A stretch of 64,000 nucleotides of DNA from Pararge aegeria (GCF_905163445.1 NC_053190.1:13518501-13582500); one strand, 5' to 3'; shown: positions 42,244-54,395, counted from the stretch's first letter. Program-made: numbers and translations. The notes: generated by a model not told the origin, from the sequence alone.

Positions 42244-43490
42244 GATTTGCTGTAATTCGCGACTATGTCCGCGCTATTTTTGGTTTGTTAAAAAGCCCAC
42301 GGGGAATGTTTATTTTCCCGCAATAAAAAGTCATTCTGCATCTTTCTGAAGGATGCAGGCTATCTCTATGAAAACATTTCGCTAAGATCAATATAACTGC
42401 TAAGCCGTGCATTAAAGGCGATTATGAGAATAATAAAAATTTTCAATCATATTTTTTATAATAATAATTACTGTTCGTCTAGAAATAGAGCAACACTTCG
42501 TATGGAAACATTTATACGTATGCAAACAACGTATCCGACAAAGTGTTGTCCAACCTGACGCATTACCTACACGGACAACCATACCCTTTAAACCAGAGCA
42601 CAGTAAAGCTGTGCCACGTACTTAATATAAATGCACAATAAACTATTTTACAAAAATTCTGGTACCTTTTACTAACGATATACACGGTCTTAGGATACTA
42701 TTACATTATAAAAGTTTTACTACAAAACACAAAAACGTTCCTCTTAAAAAATAGGTCTTTTGAAGTTATACTTCTTTTGGTTAGGGAAAAATGGTGAGAG
42801 TAAATTTTTACGATGCGCGCGCACACCGTCACAAAAAACCGACACCATGAAGTTAGTTATAGTCAACATTTTAGTTTTTCCAAAAAAGGTTGACAGTTGA
42901 CTTTCAATAATTCAAACAATACCTTTTTTCTATTGTTAGTGTAATTTTTACTGCAATAAGGCTAAAAGATAAAATCTTTGAAAAGTCTTTTATCTTGTTA
43001 CGCCAAATAAGTATAACTTCTAACGCGTGTACAAGAGTACACACACGTTTTTTTTATTTACGTGGTGGTGTTTATTCAAAAGATATTATTTTAACGAGAA
43101 CTAACGATTAACTTAAAGAATGATGCCATAAGGCAGACAATTTGGATCTTACGCATTCTGGATTACATTTTAGTACCGGACCGCAGAACATACCCAGTTA
43201 ACTAAGGTAGCATAAACACAGGCTGTGTAAAATCGTGGGTACGGCCCGCATCGTACTTCAGTTCCTTTCTTTATTACTCCGACCTTTGACCTTTTCATCC
43301 CCTAAGCTGAGATGTTGGTCACCCTCAGGCGTACATACAGCACAATACTTAGGTATTATATAAAATGTAGTACCTATTATTGTTTTTCTTATTAAAAAAA
43401 CCTTTTCTGAAAGATCACTTTGAACTAATTTTAAATAACTGCCTTATAATGTTCGAAAAGATTATGAATTATGTTATTGATAAAAGTTGA
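42244..43490. other. No gene seen
   Basis: 42250-42420 (CGCGACTATGTCCGCGC) looks like another worn Helitron-like piece. The rest is AT-rich. Confidence 0.35.
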
Positions 43491-43592
43491 GAACTTTTAC
43501 AGTAATAAAACAAACAACAACATTTCTTAGCGTTAAAAATTCATTTCTTGTTAAAAAAAAATCAAAAGATTATGCAGATCTAAAATGATAAT
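43491..43592 (+). repeat. Direct repeat, copy 1
   Basis: GAACTTTTACAGTAATAAAA through GATCTAAAATGATAATA recurs at 44567-44652. Confidence 0.75.
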
Positions 43593-43845
43593 ATACAGAC
43601 CACGAGCTCCTGGGTTCTATTCCCGGTACGGGTGAAAAATTGTTAGATCTTCGATTTTTCTGTTAAAATAATCTTATGTACGGTCCCTGAGTTAAGAAAA
43701 TGGCGGTGTCAAACAACGTGCCACAAAGTTTTCTCGCGACGGTCTCGTGGCATTAAAATCGTTTGACCCGCATTAGAGAAGCGTGGTTGGTCTATGGTCT
43801 ATAACCCTTTCTCCTATGATAGGCTGGTGAGTAAAAAAAAAAGCG
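43593..43845 (+). mobile_element. SINE-C, tRNA-headed
   Basis: CCACGAGCTCCTGGGTTCTA then TTCCCGGTACGGGTG (B-box GGTTCTATTCC) and a body with TTAGATCTTCGATTTTTCTG and AGAGAAGCGTGGTTGGTC. It starts exactly at the end of the direct repeat. Scraps of its 3' region are at 7965 and 45640. Confidence 0.6.
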
Positions 43846-44204
43846 ATTTCAAATGCGCTAACTCATAACAATATTTCTTACCCCTTAGATATTTAGTTAG
43901 ATATAGTTGTCACCAAATAACTGGAACCAAGATGGCGCCGACTGCACGTGTAAAGGCACGTTCAAATCAAAGAATCTGATCTGCAACAGAATTTAGCGTC
44001 CTTCTTGCTCCCAAAAATAGGACTCTTGCATAAATCGGTACACCTTATGACTGGACGTTAATTTATTTGCCAACGCGTCACCGTCCACCACCAGTCGCCG
44101 CAATGATTTGAAATGTTACGCGTGTGACATCAGACACCACATACCTAATTTTAAGCGAAATGTCGGACCCCGTCACCGTCAAAACACCCTTTTGATATCT
44201 AGAC

Positions 44205-44345
44205 CAATATTATAAATGCGAAATTTGTATGGGTGGATGCGTGTTATTCAACCATGCCAGAGCGGCTGAACGGATCTGGAAAAATTTAGCAAAGAGTTAG
44301 ATTATAGTCTGGAGTAGCATCTACTTTCTCTCCCAGGAGAATTTA
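44205..44345 (+). mobile_element. Helitron-like 5' part
   Basis: TATTATAAATGCGAAATTTG and CGGCTGAACGGATCTGG are typical of the 5' half. The 3' CTAG end is absent. Confidence 0.45.
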
Positions 44346-44566
44346 TGTATCCCTTGGAATACTTTTATAATAATTTTTCACGGAGCCAGAGATCGATATG
44401 TTTTTTGAATATAAGTTCAGGGTCAGAGAACGACATAGGCAACACAATATATTAATATTTTCACCTAAACGAGGTTACACAGTTGATATTAATCAGACAC
44501 CGGAATAAATATAGAATATAAAAGTTGAGACTACGAAAACTAAATTATTTTCGTGATTTCTCTTAA

Positions 44567-44652
44567 GAACTTTTACACTAATAAAACAAACAACAACATT
44601 TCTTAACAATATAAAAAAAAACAAAAGATTATGTAGATCTAAAATGATAATA
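44567..44652 (+). repeat. Direct repeat, copy 2
   Basis: Diverged match to 43491-43592 with a shortened middle. Confidence 0.75.
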
Positions 44653-44884
44653 AATAGATTACTTACTGTACAAAATCATTAATAATGTTCGAATGTCAAA
44701 GCAGCCTTTGTATGAAACAATATCTGATTTGACATTTCAACATAATATGTGTGCACCTAATTTGAACAAATTTCCAATCCTTTCAACATAATATTAAGAA
44801 ATTGCATTGAGTTCGAGTCAAACCTCGTCTTTCAATTGTGAGAATACCGCTCAAAAATCAAAAATAGCCCTTTCTATACTATAA

Positions 44885-44915
44885 AGGTAAAGTACATAAT
44901 ACATGTACTTTACCT
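44885..44915. repeat. 13-bp perfect hairpin
   Basis: AGGTAAAGTACAT at 44885-44897 pairs with 44903-44915; loop AATAC. Confidence 0.85.
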
Positions 44916-45068
44916 AACCTATTTAATATAATACCTATTTGATTTCGAATCTATTCTGTTGATAGTGATTTTTTTTTATATAGCACTCAAGCGATACCCC
45001 GAGATAAAATAGTTATTATAATTTCGATATTTAAAATACTGATTCGTTATTAAAATACTGATTATAAG

Positions 45069-45212
45069 CAGTGGCATGCACTGGGTTTCTTACCAGGGTA
45101 TGCATGCAGCATGAAAATTGCATAAAATAGCAAAAATCCTCCTGATAGACGAGCTATATTTCAATTTTAGGGTAAGCAGTGCTTTTGCGCATGTATGAAG
45201 TGCACGCCACTG
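45069..45212. mobile_element. hAT MITE with perfect 8-bp target duplication
   Basis: Ends CAGTGGCATGCACTGGG and, reversed, CAGTGGCGTGCACTTC; ATTATAAG flanks at 45061-45068 and 45213-45220. The CAGTGGCG-type TIR and 8-bp duplication identify the hAT superfamily. 144 bp, non-coding. Confidence 0.85.
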
Positions 45213-45220
45213 ATTATAAG

Positions 45221-46698
45221 TACATTCGTAGTAATTTTATAAAATGCAGTTCCACGGCTTAAAATTTCTATCCCTACAGCGAAACATTTACGTAAAAATT
45301 TTTATTTATTCTATTTTTGAATATTTCTCGGTGAAATTTAGTTTTCCCCTAACTGAAAGGTAAATGTGGTAACTGGTAGGCCTATAATTAAATTCATTAC
45401 ATACTATGTGTCTTAAGTTGGTAAGATGTTTATTTAACTAGTACAATTTAACACAGACGGGTAAACGAGGGTCAGATTATATGGAACTTCGTAATAGGTA
45501 TTATTGTTACAGAGTTGAAACTTGTGTCATGATGTATGAGAGATGAGAGCACATTTTGCCAGAACATAGCATGAATAAAACTCTCTACAGCATGGAGTAC
45601 TGCTCCCATTTATGGATTGATGTACAGCTGTGGTAGATGACTCATCGATCACCTACCACATTGCTCCAATGCGCTATAAAACTAACTATTTTACATGTAA
45701 AACCTAGGAATTGGTAACCATCATCAAAGCTCTACAACCCTGGATGAGCCAAGGTCTGGGTAAGCAAAGTTTTTAGTATGTTGTATGTTGTTAGTATGAC
45801 TAACTAATTTTTTAAAAAACCATTTCGCTCATTGAGGCTACCTGACTTAGCACCCCACGTTCAATAAGTCTTTCTTCTTTTTCTATTTCAATACATATCT
45901 TATTGTTAACACATTTAATCAAACGTATCACTTCTTATTTAGTTCAAAAATTTAATTGGTCATCTAAACTTGCGCTACCCAAAATCTACTGGACCAGATG
46001 AAATAAAACTTGCGCATATGTAAAGCAAGTCAATAGGAAATGAAATAGCAACACCCTCTACATCTTGGCGCAAAACCCAGACAGCTTTTCGAGAAACTTT
46101 AGAATTACAGATTTTCTTTAATAAACGAATCATAATATAAAAACTATTGTTACAGTGTATACTAACCCTAAGATGGCTCTGTTACTAGTCTCCGGTTTAA
46201 GACGGAACGTAGGTAGTTATAAGTTCTTTGACGGAAACAAGTTAAATGTGATTGTCGCTCTCGCTGTAATGTAATTCCTATATTCCGACATCTCTCTGAT
46301 TCTGTGATAAAGTGGAGCATGTAAAACTATTGTAGGACCGAGTAATAAAGTTATTTTGTTGCATCATATAAGCATCAGTGTAGTGACATACTAGTTGACC
46401 CAAATTTTTCAAAGTTTAACTGGCATGCCTTGGTTTGTTCTTGACGACTTATCCATAACTTTCTCTCTGTAATAGTTTGATAATTATTCGACGTACTTTA
46501 TTATTTTTTACAGAAAGGAACAAGCAGTATGTTATAAGTTATAAGAAATATTTTCCAAAAAAAAAAAAAAAAAATAAGTTTGTAAGTATCTTCCTATTAT
46601 TATTAAGTAATAAGAACTGCATGTATAATATGTAAGCTAAAAATAATCATAAGCCTGAGAGGGTGAAGGCACTGAAGCTGAAATAGAAGTTTTCTTAG
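45221..46698. other. No gene; SINE-C scrap near 45645
   Basis: ATCACCTACCACATTGCTCC AATGCG (45648-45673) is the reversed SINE-C 3' motif. An A18 run lies near 46557-46574. Confidence 0.4.
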
Positions 46699-46884
46699 TT
46701 TAGCTCCAGAATAGTGTTGCCCAAATTCACTCTTGGTCTTGCAGTCTTGGTCTTGTTCTTGCGTTTTTGCAAGACCAAGACCAAGAACAAGACCGCGTAT
46801 TTTTAGCAAGACCAAGACCAAGACTGACCGTGCAAGACTTGAGCAAGAACAAGACATAGCCTGCAAGACTCTTGCGTCTTGCAG
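46699..46884 (+). repeat. CCAAGA minisatellite block 1, foldback
   Basis: TTAGCTCCAGAATAGTGTTG then CCCAAATTC leads into CTTGGTCTTG units, followed by CAAGACCAAGACC units in the opposite sense, so the block folds on itself. Frames read as low-complexity LGLGL/VLVLV and are not genes. Confidence 0.8.
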
Positions 46885-48081
46885 CTAGGACTTAGCGCTA
46901 TTTCACGGAGTAGTTAGGTGTAACAGTTCGGTGTATAGGTAGGTAGGTACGCTTAGGAATTCTATGAGACGCAAAAAACTATATCAAAGAATATGAAAAA
47001 CTGGACCTATGCGCATTACGACTAATACCATAAACATAGCGAATAAAAAAATATCTATTAAAATCAAACTGAGTGCATGCATAGTTATGTTTTAACCATC
47101 GGCACTTTGATAATGTGGCATCAAAGGTTTTGTACTTACTTCTCAAAGAAATTTGCCGCTTTTCGGAAGTACATGGTTATGATACACGCGCCGGCGGCTT
47201 CTTTTGAAATCTAAAACAATCGTTGCCGCCGCGCCGAAATCATAACATTTGACACTATTCATGCAAAATAATTTCGAATTTTAAGAGTACCTACAGGTGT
47301 TCCAAAGAATAAATAAGTTTCAGAGTGCTTAGAATGAAAATGAATACATTATACTGATCACGCAAGTAGTATTATGATTAGGATAAAATGGTGAGGATAG
47401 GTAGTAGATGTCATAATAATTCATTCTAGTAAGTAATTATAATATTGATTACTTATATGGTTTTAAACTAATTACTTAGGTACTATTATTGTACATTTAG
47501 TCATTATATTTCTTAAGTTTTTACAAGAAAAAATAGCAAAAAAGTGTTCGAATATCTCTGAGAGAGATGATGAGAGTAAGTATTTACTAGCTGTGCCCGC
47601 GACTTCGTCCACGAGGAATAGTAACTTTGGAGGTATAGCGACGTTCAGGATTTATTTATTTATTTTAAAACTTCTGTCATCAAACATACAAACGAACTCT
47701 TCAGCTTTATTCAAATAAATGATAAATCGTAAAACTCTTTTATTAAATTTCTTATAAGTTGAGGGTTCAATCTCTTTCTAGACAGATAAGTATTGTTCTT
47801 TAAAATACAGTCAAGTTATTGTAATTAATTTGTTTTTTTACATGTTTTAGCAAATGTAAGCTTATAAATCATAAATGTTTATTAAGAAACAGTTACTTCC
47901 ATGGAAAACGACATATAGGTCAGTTGATTTTTCGAATTTCTTATCAAATCTTCAGTTATTTATTAATCTGCTTGATCTTTACTATGGCTATGTTAATTCA
48001 AGCTCACAATGTTCCAATTCTAATACGTTTTTCTTAGATTTAAAGTAAACTTTAATAAATAGTAATAGACTAATAGGTAAT
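46885..48081. other. AT-rich; one Helitron-like element inside
   Basis: The only recognised part is the element at 47587-47720. Confidence 0.4.
47587..47720 (-). mobile_element. Short Helitron-like element
   Basis: Minus strand ends CGTGGACGAAGTCGCGGG then CACAGCTAG before a T. Its 5' side AAATAAAGCTGAAGAGTTCG matches 28619. Confidence 0.6.
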
Positions 48082-48248
48082 TGCAAGACTTGCAAGACTC
48101 TTGCTGCAAGACCAAGACCAAGACCAAGACTGGGAGCGCAAGACCAAGACCAAGACCAAGACCAGGTGTATTGGCGCAAGACCAAGACCAAGACTGGCTA
48201 AGTCTCGTCTTGTTCTTGCATTTGGGCAACACTACTCCAGAAGCTTGT
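48082..48248 (-). repeat. CCAAGA minisatellite block 2
   Basis: Units of CAAGACCAAGACC separated by GGGAGCG and GGTGTATTGGCG, ending CATTTGGGCAACACTACTCC. The unique end is the reverse of the start of block 1, so the two copies are inverted. Overlapping frames of 61-70 codons are low complexity. Confidence 0.8.
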
Positions 48249-48528
48249 AGTAAAATTATTATATAACATTTCTTGGATGCCCCATCCTATAAAATAAGTA
48301 AACCTATTACTATATTGTTTAGACTTAAGATTTTTTTGGAAATAAACATTAAACATTATAATTATTATTTAGGAAATGTTAAAAAATAGAGTAAACTTTG
48401 GTTGCAACTTGTTATTTTTATCCCCTGGAAAAGTATCAGTTCCCGTGAGATTTTTAGAAAGCCTTTAAAAACATTTAGAACGGCTAACAACGGGTAGAGC
48501 TAGTTCCAATATAAAACACTAGATCTTG

Positions 48529-48697
48529 CACGCGTTCTTTATCCGCGTTTATGACCTGCGGACCTGCTACCTGGAGCATTGGTTTTTCAGGGATAAAAAG
48601 TCACCTTTGCAATCGCCGTCCTTTGTAACTCCATACCAAAAAGGAAGGAAGGAATGACAAACAAACAAACACACTTTCGCATTTATAATATTAGTAA
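48529..48697 (-). mobile_element. Helitron-like element
   Basis: Minus strand begins near TACTAATATTATAAATGCG, with GAAAGTGTGTTTGTTTG, and ends CGGATAAAGAACGCGTGC then AAGATCTAG before a T. A second worn end, CGGGTAGAGCTAG, lies at 48492-48504. Confidence 0.5.
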
Positions 48698-49360
48698 AAA
48701 ATATTTTTTATTACTTCTAAATCGGGGAATCTTCAACTTGTTTTTTTTTTCCCGAAAAAAATGCAGCTGTGTTTTATAACCACAAGAAATAGAAAAATTC
48801 AGCTTCATCTTTTTATAATTAACATAGATAAAGAGATATATCAATCATAAACTTTCGCAAAGTAAACACTCTATCCAATATTTAAGGGTTTTTTCCGCCA
48901 CCCACTCAGTTGAGTTGCTGAGACTTTTGTAATTTATACGTGCATGTTATATTATTACTACATGTAGGTACATTTTGTGTGAGCGTTATATTTGACAAAT
49001 TGCGTAATATTAAGAAAGGGCTGCTACATTCACCTGTCGTTTTCGCAGGGGGATCGAGTTCATTCCCTGTAATATTTTACCTGGTACATATTGCTGTCAA
49101 CTTCTTTCTTATAAACGAAAAGTGATTACTAAATAAATTTGTTTAAATTAGTTTCACCATCGTCAGTATCAGCACAACTAGTAATTTGTCGCAAGAAAGG
49201 ACTTCAGTTAGACAGATAAATATTTTACCTTTCTAAGAAGGTAACTACCGACAGGTGTTGATTTTTTTTACAAAGAAGAATTTTTTGCTTTGTTTTAAGA
49301 TAATTAAATAATAGTTATTGATACTTATTTGCCATAATATGTAATAGTTCTAAACTCCTG
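48698..49360. other. No gene; foldback-element end at 48865
   Basis: TTTCGCAAAGTAAACACTC then TATCCAATA (48851-48879) is a lone right end of the foldback family. Confidence 0.45.
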
Positions 49361-49530
49361 AATCTCAATAGTACATTGACTAGGACCCCATAAATACCTA
49401 TAGCTGAATGGAATTAGCCGCTCAGGAATTATGGCGCCTAGAGTACTGTTGACTCTCAATACGAGCTGTTTGTAGAAGTGGGCTTCTATTGTTCTCGATA
49501 CTGTAGATTACGCTTACTGTATTCATAAGC
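49361..49530. repeat. Tandem duplication of unknown sequence, unit 1
   Basis: Shares TGAATGGAATTAGCCGCTC and TGGCGCCTAGAGTACTGTTG with unit 2 at 49601-49795, about three quarters identical by eye. No frame runs through this unit. Confidence 0.7.
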
Positions 49531-49600
49531 TTAGATGCATTTGTTAAGGAAGTCAATACCAAATGTAGATGTGTGGAATCCCAAAAAAGATGCTAATAAA

Positions 49601-49795
49601 TTGAATAGTATATTGAGCAGGTGGCCATAAATACATACAGCTGAATGGAGTTTCCGGCACAAAGCTGAGGATTAATGGCGCCTAGAGTGCTGTTGACACT
49701 CAATTCAAGCTGTTTGTAGAGGATTCTAGCTTCAATTGTTCTCGGCCAGACTATTATTATAATATCTACTGTATTCACATTAAATTCATAAGCAA
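49601..49795. repeat. Tandem duplication of unknown sequence, unit 2
   Basis: Has TGGCGCCTAGAGTGCTGTTG and AGCTGTTTGTAGAGG. A minus-strand frame of 61 codons (LELSVNSTLGAINPQLCAG) spans it but is broken in unit 1. Identity unknown. Confidence 0.7.
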
Positions 49796-50725
49796 CTTCA
49801 TATAAGCTTATTTATAAGTCAAGAGACATACATAGTTTGATGGCTTAGTGACATTAACTCCTGGACCTTGTCCCAACTCCAATACCTACCACGATTCAGT
49901 GATAAAATAATCGTTATTATGGATTTCTTTATATAAGAAACACCTTATATCAAGTGCATGAAACGCGGGGCAGTGGCGACGGCGCGGCGTCAGCATCAAA
50001 TTATTGCTGATTTAAATATTCGGAAAATATTCAAAATTGTTTATTTTTATCACTGATTTTTAATACATATTTCTTGGCAATAATTAAGAGTTGTTTGAAC
50101 CTATGATCGCATAGACAGCATATATAAAACGGACTGCTTATGCATCAGAATGGGCAATAAAAATATCACAGTGACTTTAATGTAATTAATAAACTTAAAC
50201 ATTGTCCAATAACTTTTTACAACGGTTCAAAAAAAATTTTATTCTGCTGTACACAAATTTCTCTACTCTCAGTACTTACATGCCTAAAAATAATGCAATA
50301 CTTTTCAACGACAAACGTTGAGAAAAGGACAGCACTAGTTTTAGGGCAGTCTATTTGTTCTAATTTAGAGTTTTGTGTACAAGTAAATCAGCATTCTTAT
50401 AATCTACACATATTGAATTTAGAGAAGCTCGTAATAGTTTCACATATGCAACATTACTATGTTATCTATCTTTCAGAATTAGGAAAAGGGAAAGTGTTTT
50501 ATCTACAGACTATACAAGTAATTTGAGGCTGGGAAACCCTCGTCAATGTGATGTTGTCAGTCCGGCTAAATCTCACTTGGGTGTCCGATGTATTAAATTA
50601 ATACAATGTTTGAGTATTAAAATGAATATTATTTTATGGCATTTCAACGTTACCTATAATAAAACATTATATTTAATAATGTTACATTATAGTTAACGTA
50701 CACTTTGTCGCTTTTTTATCCTTTA
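49796..50725. other. No gene seen
   Basis: A 77-codon frame at 50293-50526 has no motif. AT-rich. Confidence 0.4.
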
Positions 50726-50915
50726 CTAGCTGTTTCCCGCGTATTCTTCCGCGTTTAGTATCCCGTGGGAACCGTTTGTTTTTCTTGAATACAAAGTAGC
50801 CTATGTAACTTGCCATCCTTCCAACTAACGCTATGCTAAAAATCTAGTTGATTGATTCCAAATTCGGGGCGTGTAGGGAGCACAAACAGACTTTCGAATA
50901 CATAATATTAGTTTG
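50726..50915 (-). mobile_element. Helitron-like element, worn
   Basis: Minus strand ends CGCGGAAGAATACGCGGG then AAACAGCTAG before a T. The 5' side has ATTATGTATTCGAAAGTCTG. Confidence 0.5.
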
Positions 50916-51384
50916 GGTTGCATTAGTAATTTCCGAAAAAACCAAAACGGTTCGAATAAATATTTGGGCATTAGGTACTTTCTCCGTTTTTAAGATCTAT
51001 GTAATAATAGCTAAATTGTATAATGTATAGCTATCCCGTCATTGACACAATGACATTATGTCTGAGAGATGTTTTCCTGTGACGAAATTCTGGAAACTAG
51101 AAATACTTGCTTGCATTCTAGAGACGGGCAGATCTATTTCCGTCTTAAGAATGCAAGCTAGCTAGTTTCATCTAGCACAGATAAGCTACATTAGCTTTTA
51201 GGAAAATATGCAGTATGAAATTTCATAAAGATCCACCATCTTCGTAAACTTTTTTCTGGCCTTATTACATACTGTATGGTTTTAATAATATGTTATTTTC
51301 AAATATATGTAAAACTTGCCTCAAAATAATAAATTATTTGATGCGGTCAATTTTTAAAGGAAATTGTTATTATTAATTTATGTG
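50916..51384. other. No gene seen
   Basis: CTTGCTTGCATTCT (51108) and AAGAATGCAAGCTAG (51147) form a loose inverted repeat. Nothing else. Confidence 0.4.
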
Positions 51385-51545
51385 CGCTTTAAGCAATCTT
51401 AATATCACTAGCTTCAAAAGCGAAGGAAAAAAACGTGAGGAAACCTACATGCCTGAGACTTCTCCATAATGTTCTCAAAGGCGTGTGGAGTCCACCAACC
51501 CGCACTGTGGGTTGTGGGAGGTGACCCTGGCCCTGCTTCTCCAGT
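51385..51545 (+). mobile_element. SINE-A, 5' and tail lost
   Basis: AACGTGAGGAAACCTACATG, CTCAAAGGCGTGTGGAGTCC and ACCAACCCGCACTG match the family middle. Confidence 0.65.
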
Positions 51546-52794
51546 TGATTGACGCTGTTTTGGCGCCTTAAGTTGTAAAAATGTAACACGATTGTCCACA
51601 CAACTAAAATAGGAATTAATAAGAATATTGTATTTTTTGTTCCAGAGGCCAGAGATATTAAAACTGGGGCTTCGAAAGGGGAAAAAATTTCAGCAGCCAT
51701 TTGTTTATCCTGTCAATAGAATGATAGTGACCTATAGCTGGGAACAGACCTCGTCTCTCATAGGATGAACGGATTTGCAGCATAGACCCTCGCTGCCTCC
51801 AATGTAGTTGGCAGATTTAAACCATTATTGTCACATATTGTTAACATTAGTTTTGTTCGAGTTCTCTGTTGCCTTTAAAATATGTTGGTCTTTGAATTAA
51901 TAACATCCTTCCTACTGTCTGAAAGAACGTGTCAGAAAAAATTATCTTGCCTACCATCAAAATAGCCTTGCTTACCATTTTTCGATATAATTTACTCCTT
52001 TTATTTTTACATAGGAATCGGCTTCCTTTTACCGTTTTTCCACTAACTATCAAAATAAAGCAAAAATATTATTATTAGGTTATTCATGAAACACTTACAT
52101 ATGGGATATATAATTACATAAATTATGAAAAGCGCTGAAAAGCGTATTCCTCTGAAAACAAATATCCATTTCAATTTGATAAATCTAATAATAGAAATCA
52201 TATATAATGATTGCACATAAGTATTTTAAATTATTTCAGTCGGTAATTCGCCTTGCGGAATATTCAGCAGGACAGCGTAGTGCAACGTAACTGCCAATAT
52301 CATGGATTTCCATTCGGTGTGGCGCTCGTTTTCGACAGATGACATTTCAAACCAGCTTCCACTACAATAAAATTATGTTTCTAGCTAGCTGGTCGTATAA
52401 ACTTAAGCGGTGGGAGAATTTGGATAGGTACTGAGCTAGCGGAACGACTAATTAAGTTCCTTCTATCATTTTTACATTACAAAAAGGTTAGCTCTTTTAC
52501 CGGAGATGTATTTAGTCTATGAATTAGGTCCGGACTAAAACCTATTTAATAATATATTCTATCGATATAATTAACGTTAACTTTAGCTTTATCTATTATA
52601 TTCTTCTATTATATATGTATGAATTGTCATGAATGTCATGCAATACCTAAAAGATGGGTCTTAAATATTATACCTATACGTAGTAGGTATATTATTTTTT
52701 TATATATATTTTTATGTAAACGTATTTTATGGAATTACTTAGCCCAAATCATGGTTTTCGGGATTAACTTAGATGCATGTTAAATGTTAATAGT
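51546..52794. other. No gene seen
   Basis: Short motif-free frames only; AT-rich. Confidence 0.4.
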
Positions 52795-52950
52795 TGATGT
52801 TATAAAAGAGCAACTGTTGAGTGTCTTGCCGGCTGCTCCTCGATAGAATTTGCCTTCCGAACCGGTGGTAGAGTCACTACGAACAGACAGACTTGACGTT
52901 TCAAGAGTATTATATTAGGCCTACTTGAAATAAATGAAATTTGAATTTGC
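52795..52950 (+). mobile_element. LINE-X 3' tail
   Basis: AAAAGAGCAACTGTTGAGTG, GCCTTCCGAACCGGTGGTAG and TTAGGCCTACTTGAAATAAA match the end of the 30080-34536 element. 5' truncated to the 3' UTR. Confidence 0.8.
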
Positions 52951-52957
52951 ATGTGCA

Positions 52958-53340
52958 TACAATCAATCAATCAAAACTACTTTATTGCACACAAAAACAA
53001 AACAGAAAAGAATAAAAAATAAATTTATCGTACCAGAACAGCTTGGCAGGTTTTAGCTCTACGTTCATTTCTCACACGAGGCCTGGGACTAGCATAAGAA
53101 CATTCATAGACTAAGAACAATTATGATCTTAATATGACGTATACAACAGTTTGTCTTGTATATTCGTTTCATCTTAAAATATTAAAGAAAGTTGAAACAA
53201 TTTTTTTTGTAATGTTTTTTTTTATAATGGAAACAGTAAATTTATTCTTCGTCACTTGAGAAAAAAAATATTAATAAAATAAAAAAAACAACTTGGAGAA
53301 TTAATATCAAGAGGCAATCTCTTGTTGCAATGATTTGTGT
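52958..53340 (-). mobile_element. LINE tail with (TTGA)n, reversed
   Basis: CAATCAATCAATCAAAACTA then CTTTATTGCACAC is a reversed LINE 3' end. It abuts the LINE-X tail directly, so the two inserted side by side. The 53020-53340 part is assigned by continuity only. Confidence 0.5.
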
Positions 53341-53866
53341 TATATAACAGTCTAAATGTCCTTAAAAGGTAACCATCTTGCTTAAGTACCTAACTTTTAT
53401 TAAAAGAGCAAATTGCAAGAGCGTGACAATAAAAGAGAGGCATTAAACGTTGAGGATAATTAAATTCTTGTTAGATTCTTTTTGGATATCACAAGAACTA
53501 CTTGTACTTAAACAAATGTGTGTTGAAATTTACACGAATGTTTGTTAAAATAGGAACAGTGTAACAATAACGAACAAACTATGTATACAAAGCATAGGTC
53601 CAACCTTCTTTACTAAAATTGATTTTCAAATAGAGCTAGCTGTATATCATAGGCAATCTAAATCGAATTGTTGTCCGCAACTTCTTCCGCGTATATTTCG
53701 GCCTCCCCTGTCCATCCTGGTCAGAAACATATCCTCATATCTGTCTCCTCGAAATTAGCTATAATTTGTTGCATAGTTTCAAGAAATAATTGAAGATATA
53801 TTTGATTCACAGCGAATGCTCATGACATTAAAAAGTATTCGGGGGTATTTGAAATAAATACAAGTA
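53341..53866. other. No gene seen
   Basis: AT-rich; CGCAACTTCTTCCGCG at 53680 may be a worn Helitron-like end. Confidence 0.35.
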
Positions 53867-54395
53867 GCAGCGTAGTTCGGCCCCCAACTAGGTGGACCGA
53901 TGACATCAGGCGAGTCGCTGGGAGCCACTGGAGGCAAGCGGCCCAGGACCATGTATTGTGGAACTCCCTACAAAAGACCTATGTCAATTGGTTAAGGTGA
54001 TGATGATGATGATGATGCACTAGCAATAACACTTCAGTCTTTTTTGGTAGTTAGTAGAAAACAAGCGCCTATATACAGATCATCACGACACAGGGCACGC
54101 AAAGAAAAACGTCTTGCAGCGTAGGTCAGCCCCCCACGAGGTGGACCGATGACATCAGGCGAGTCGCTGGGAGCCGCTGGAGGCACGCGGCGCAGGACCG
54201 TGTATTGTGGAACTCCCCACAAAAGACCTATGTCCAACAGTGGACGTCAGTTAGTTGAGGTGATGATGATGATGATGCACTAGCAAAAACACTTTTGATA
54301 GTTTTAAAGCCTTTTTTGATAGTTAATAGAAAACTAGCGACTAAAAACAGAGCATCACGTCGCAGGGCACGCAAAGAACAACGTCTTGCAACGTT
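53867..54395 (+). mobile_element. Tandemly duplicated RTE LINE 3' ends
   Basis: Unit 1 (53867-54115) and unit 2 (54116-54387) each have an RTE C-terminus (RPPTRWTDDIRRVAGSHW in unit 1), a (GATGAT)n tail and the same downstream flank with AGGGCACGCAAAGAA and CGTCTTGCA. Because the flank is duplicated too, this is one insertion followed by tandem duplication. Unit 2 has a longer spacer. Confidence 0.8.

Noticed and set aside
47988..48266. Overlapping frames reading LGLGL, VLVLV or KTKTK repeats
   Set aside because: Translation of the CCAAGA minisatellite; low complexity in every frame.
53867..54290. CRISPR-like spaced repeats
   Set aside because: Only two long units with RTE coding similarity; eukaryotic context; simple tandem duplication.
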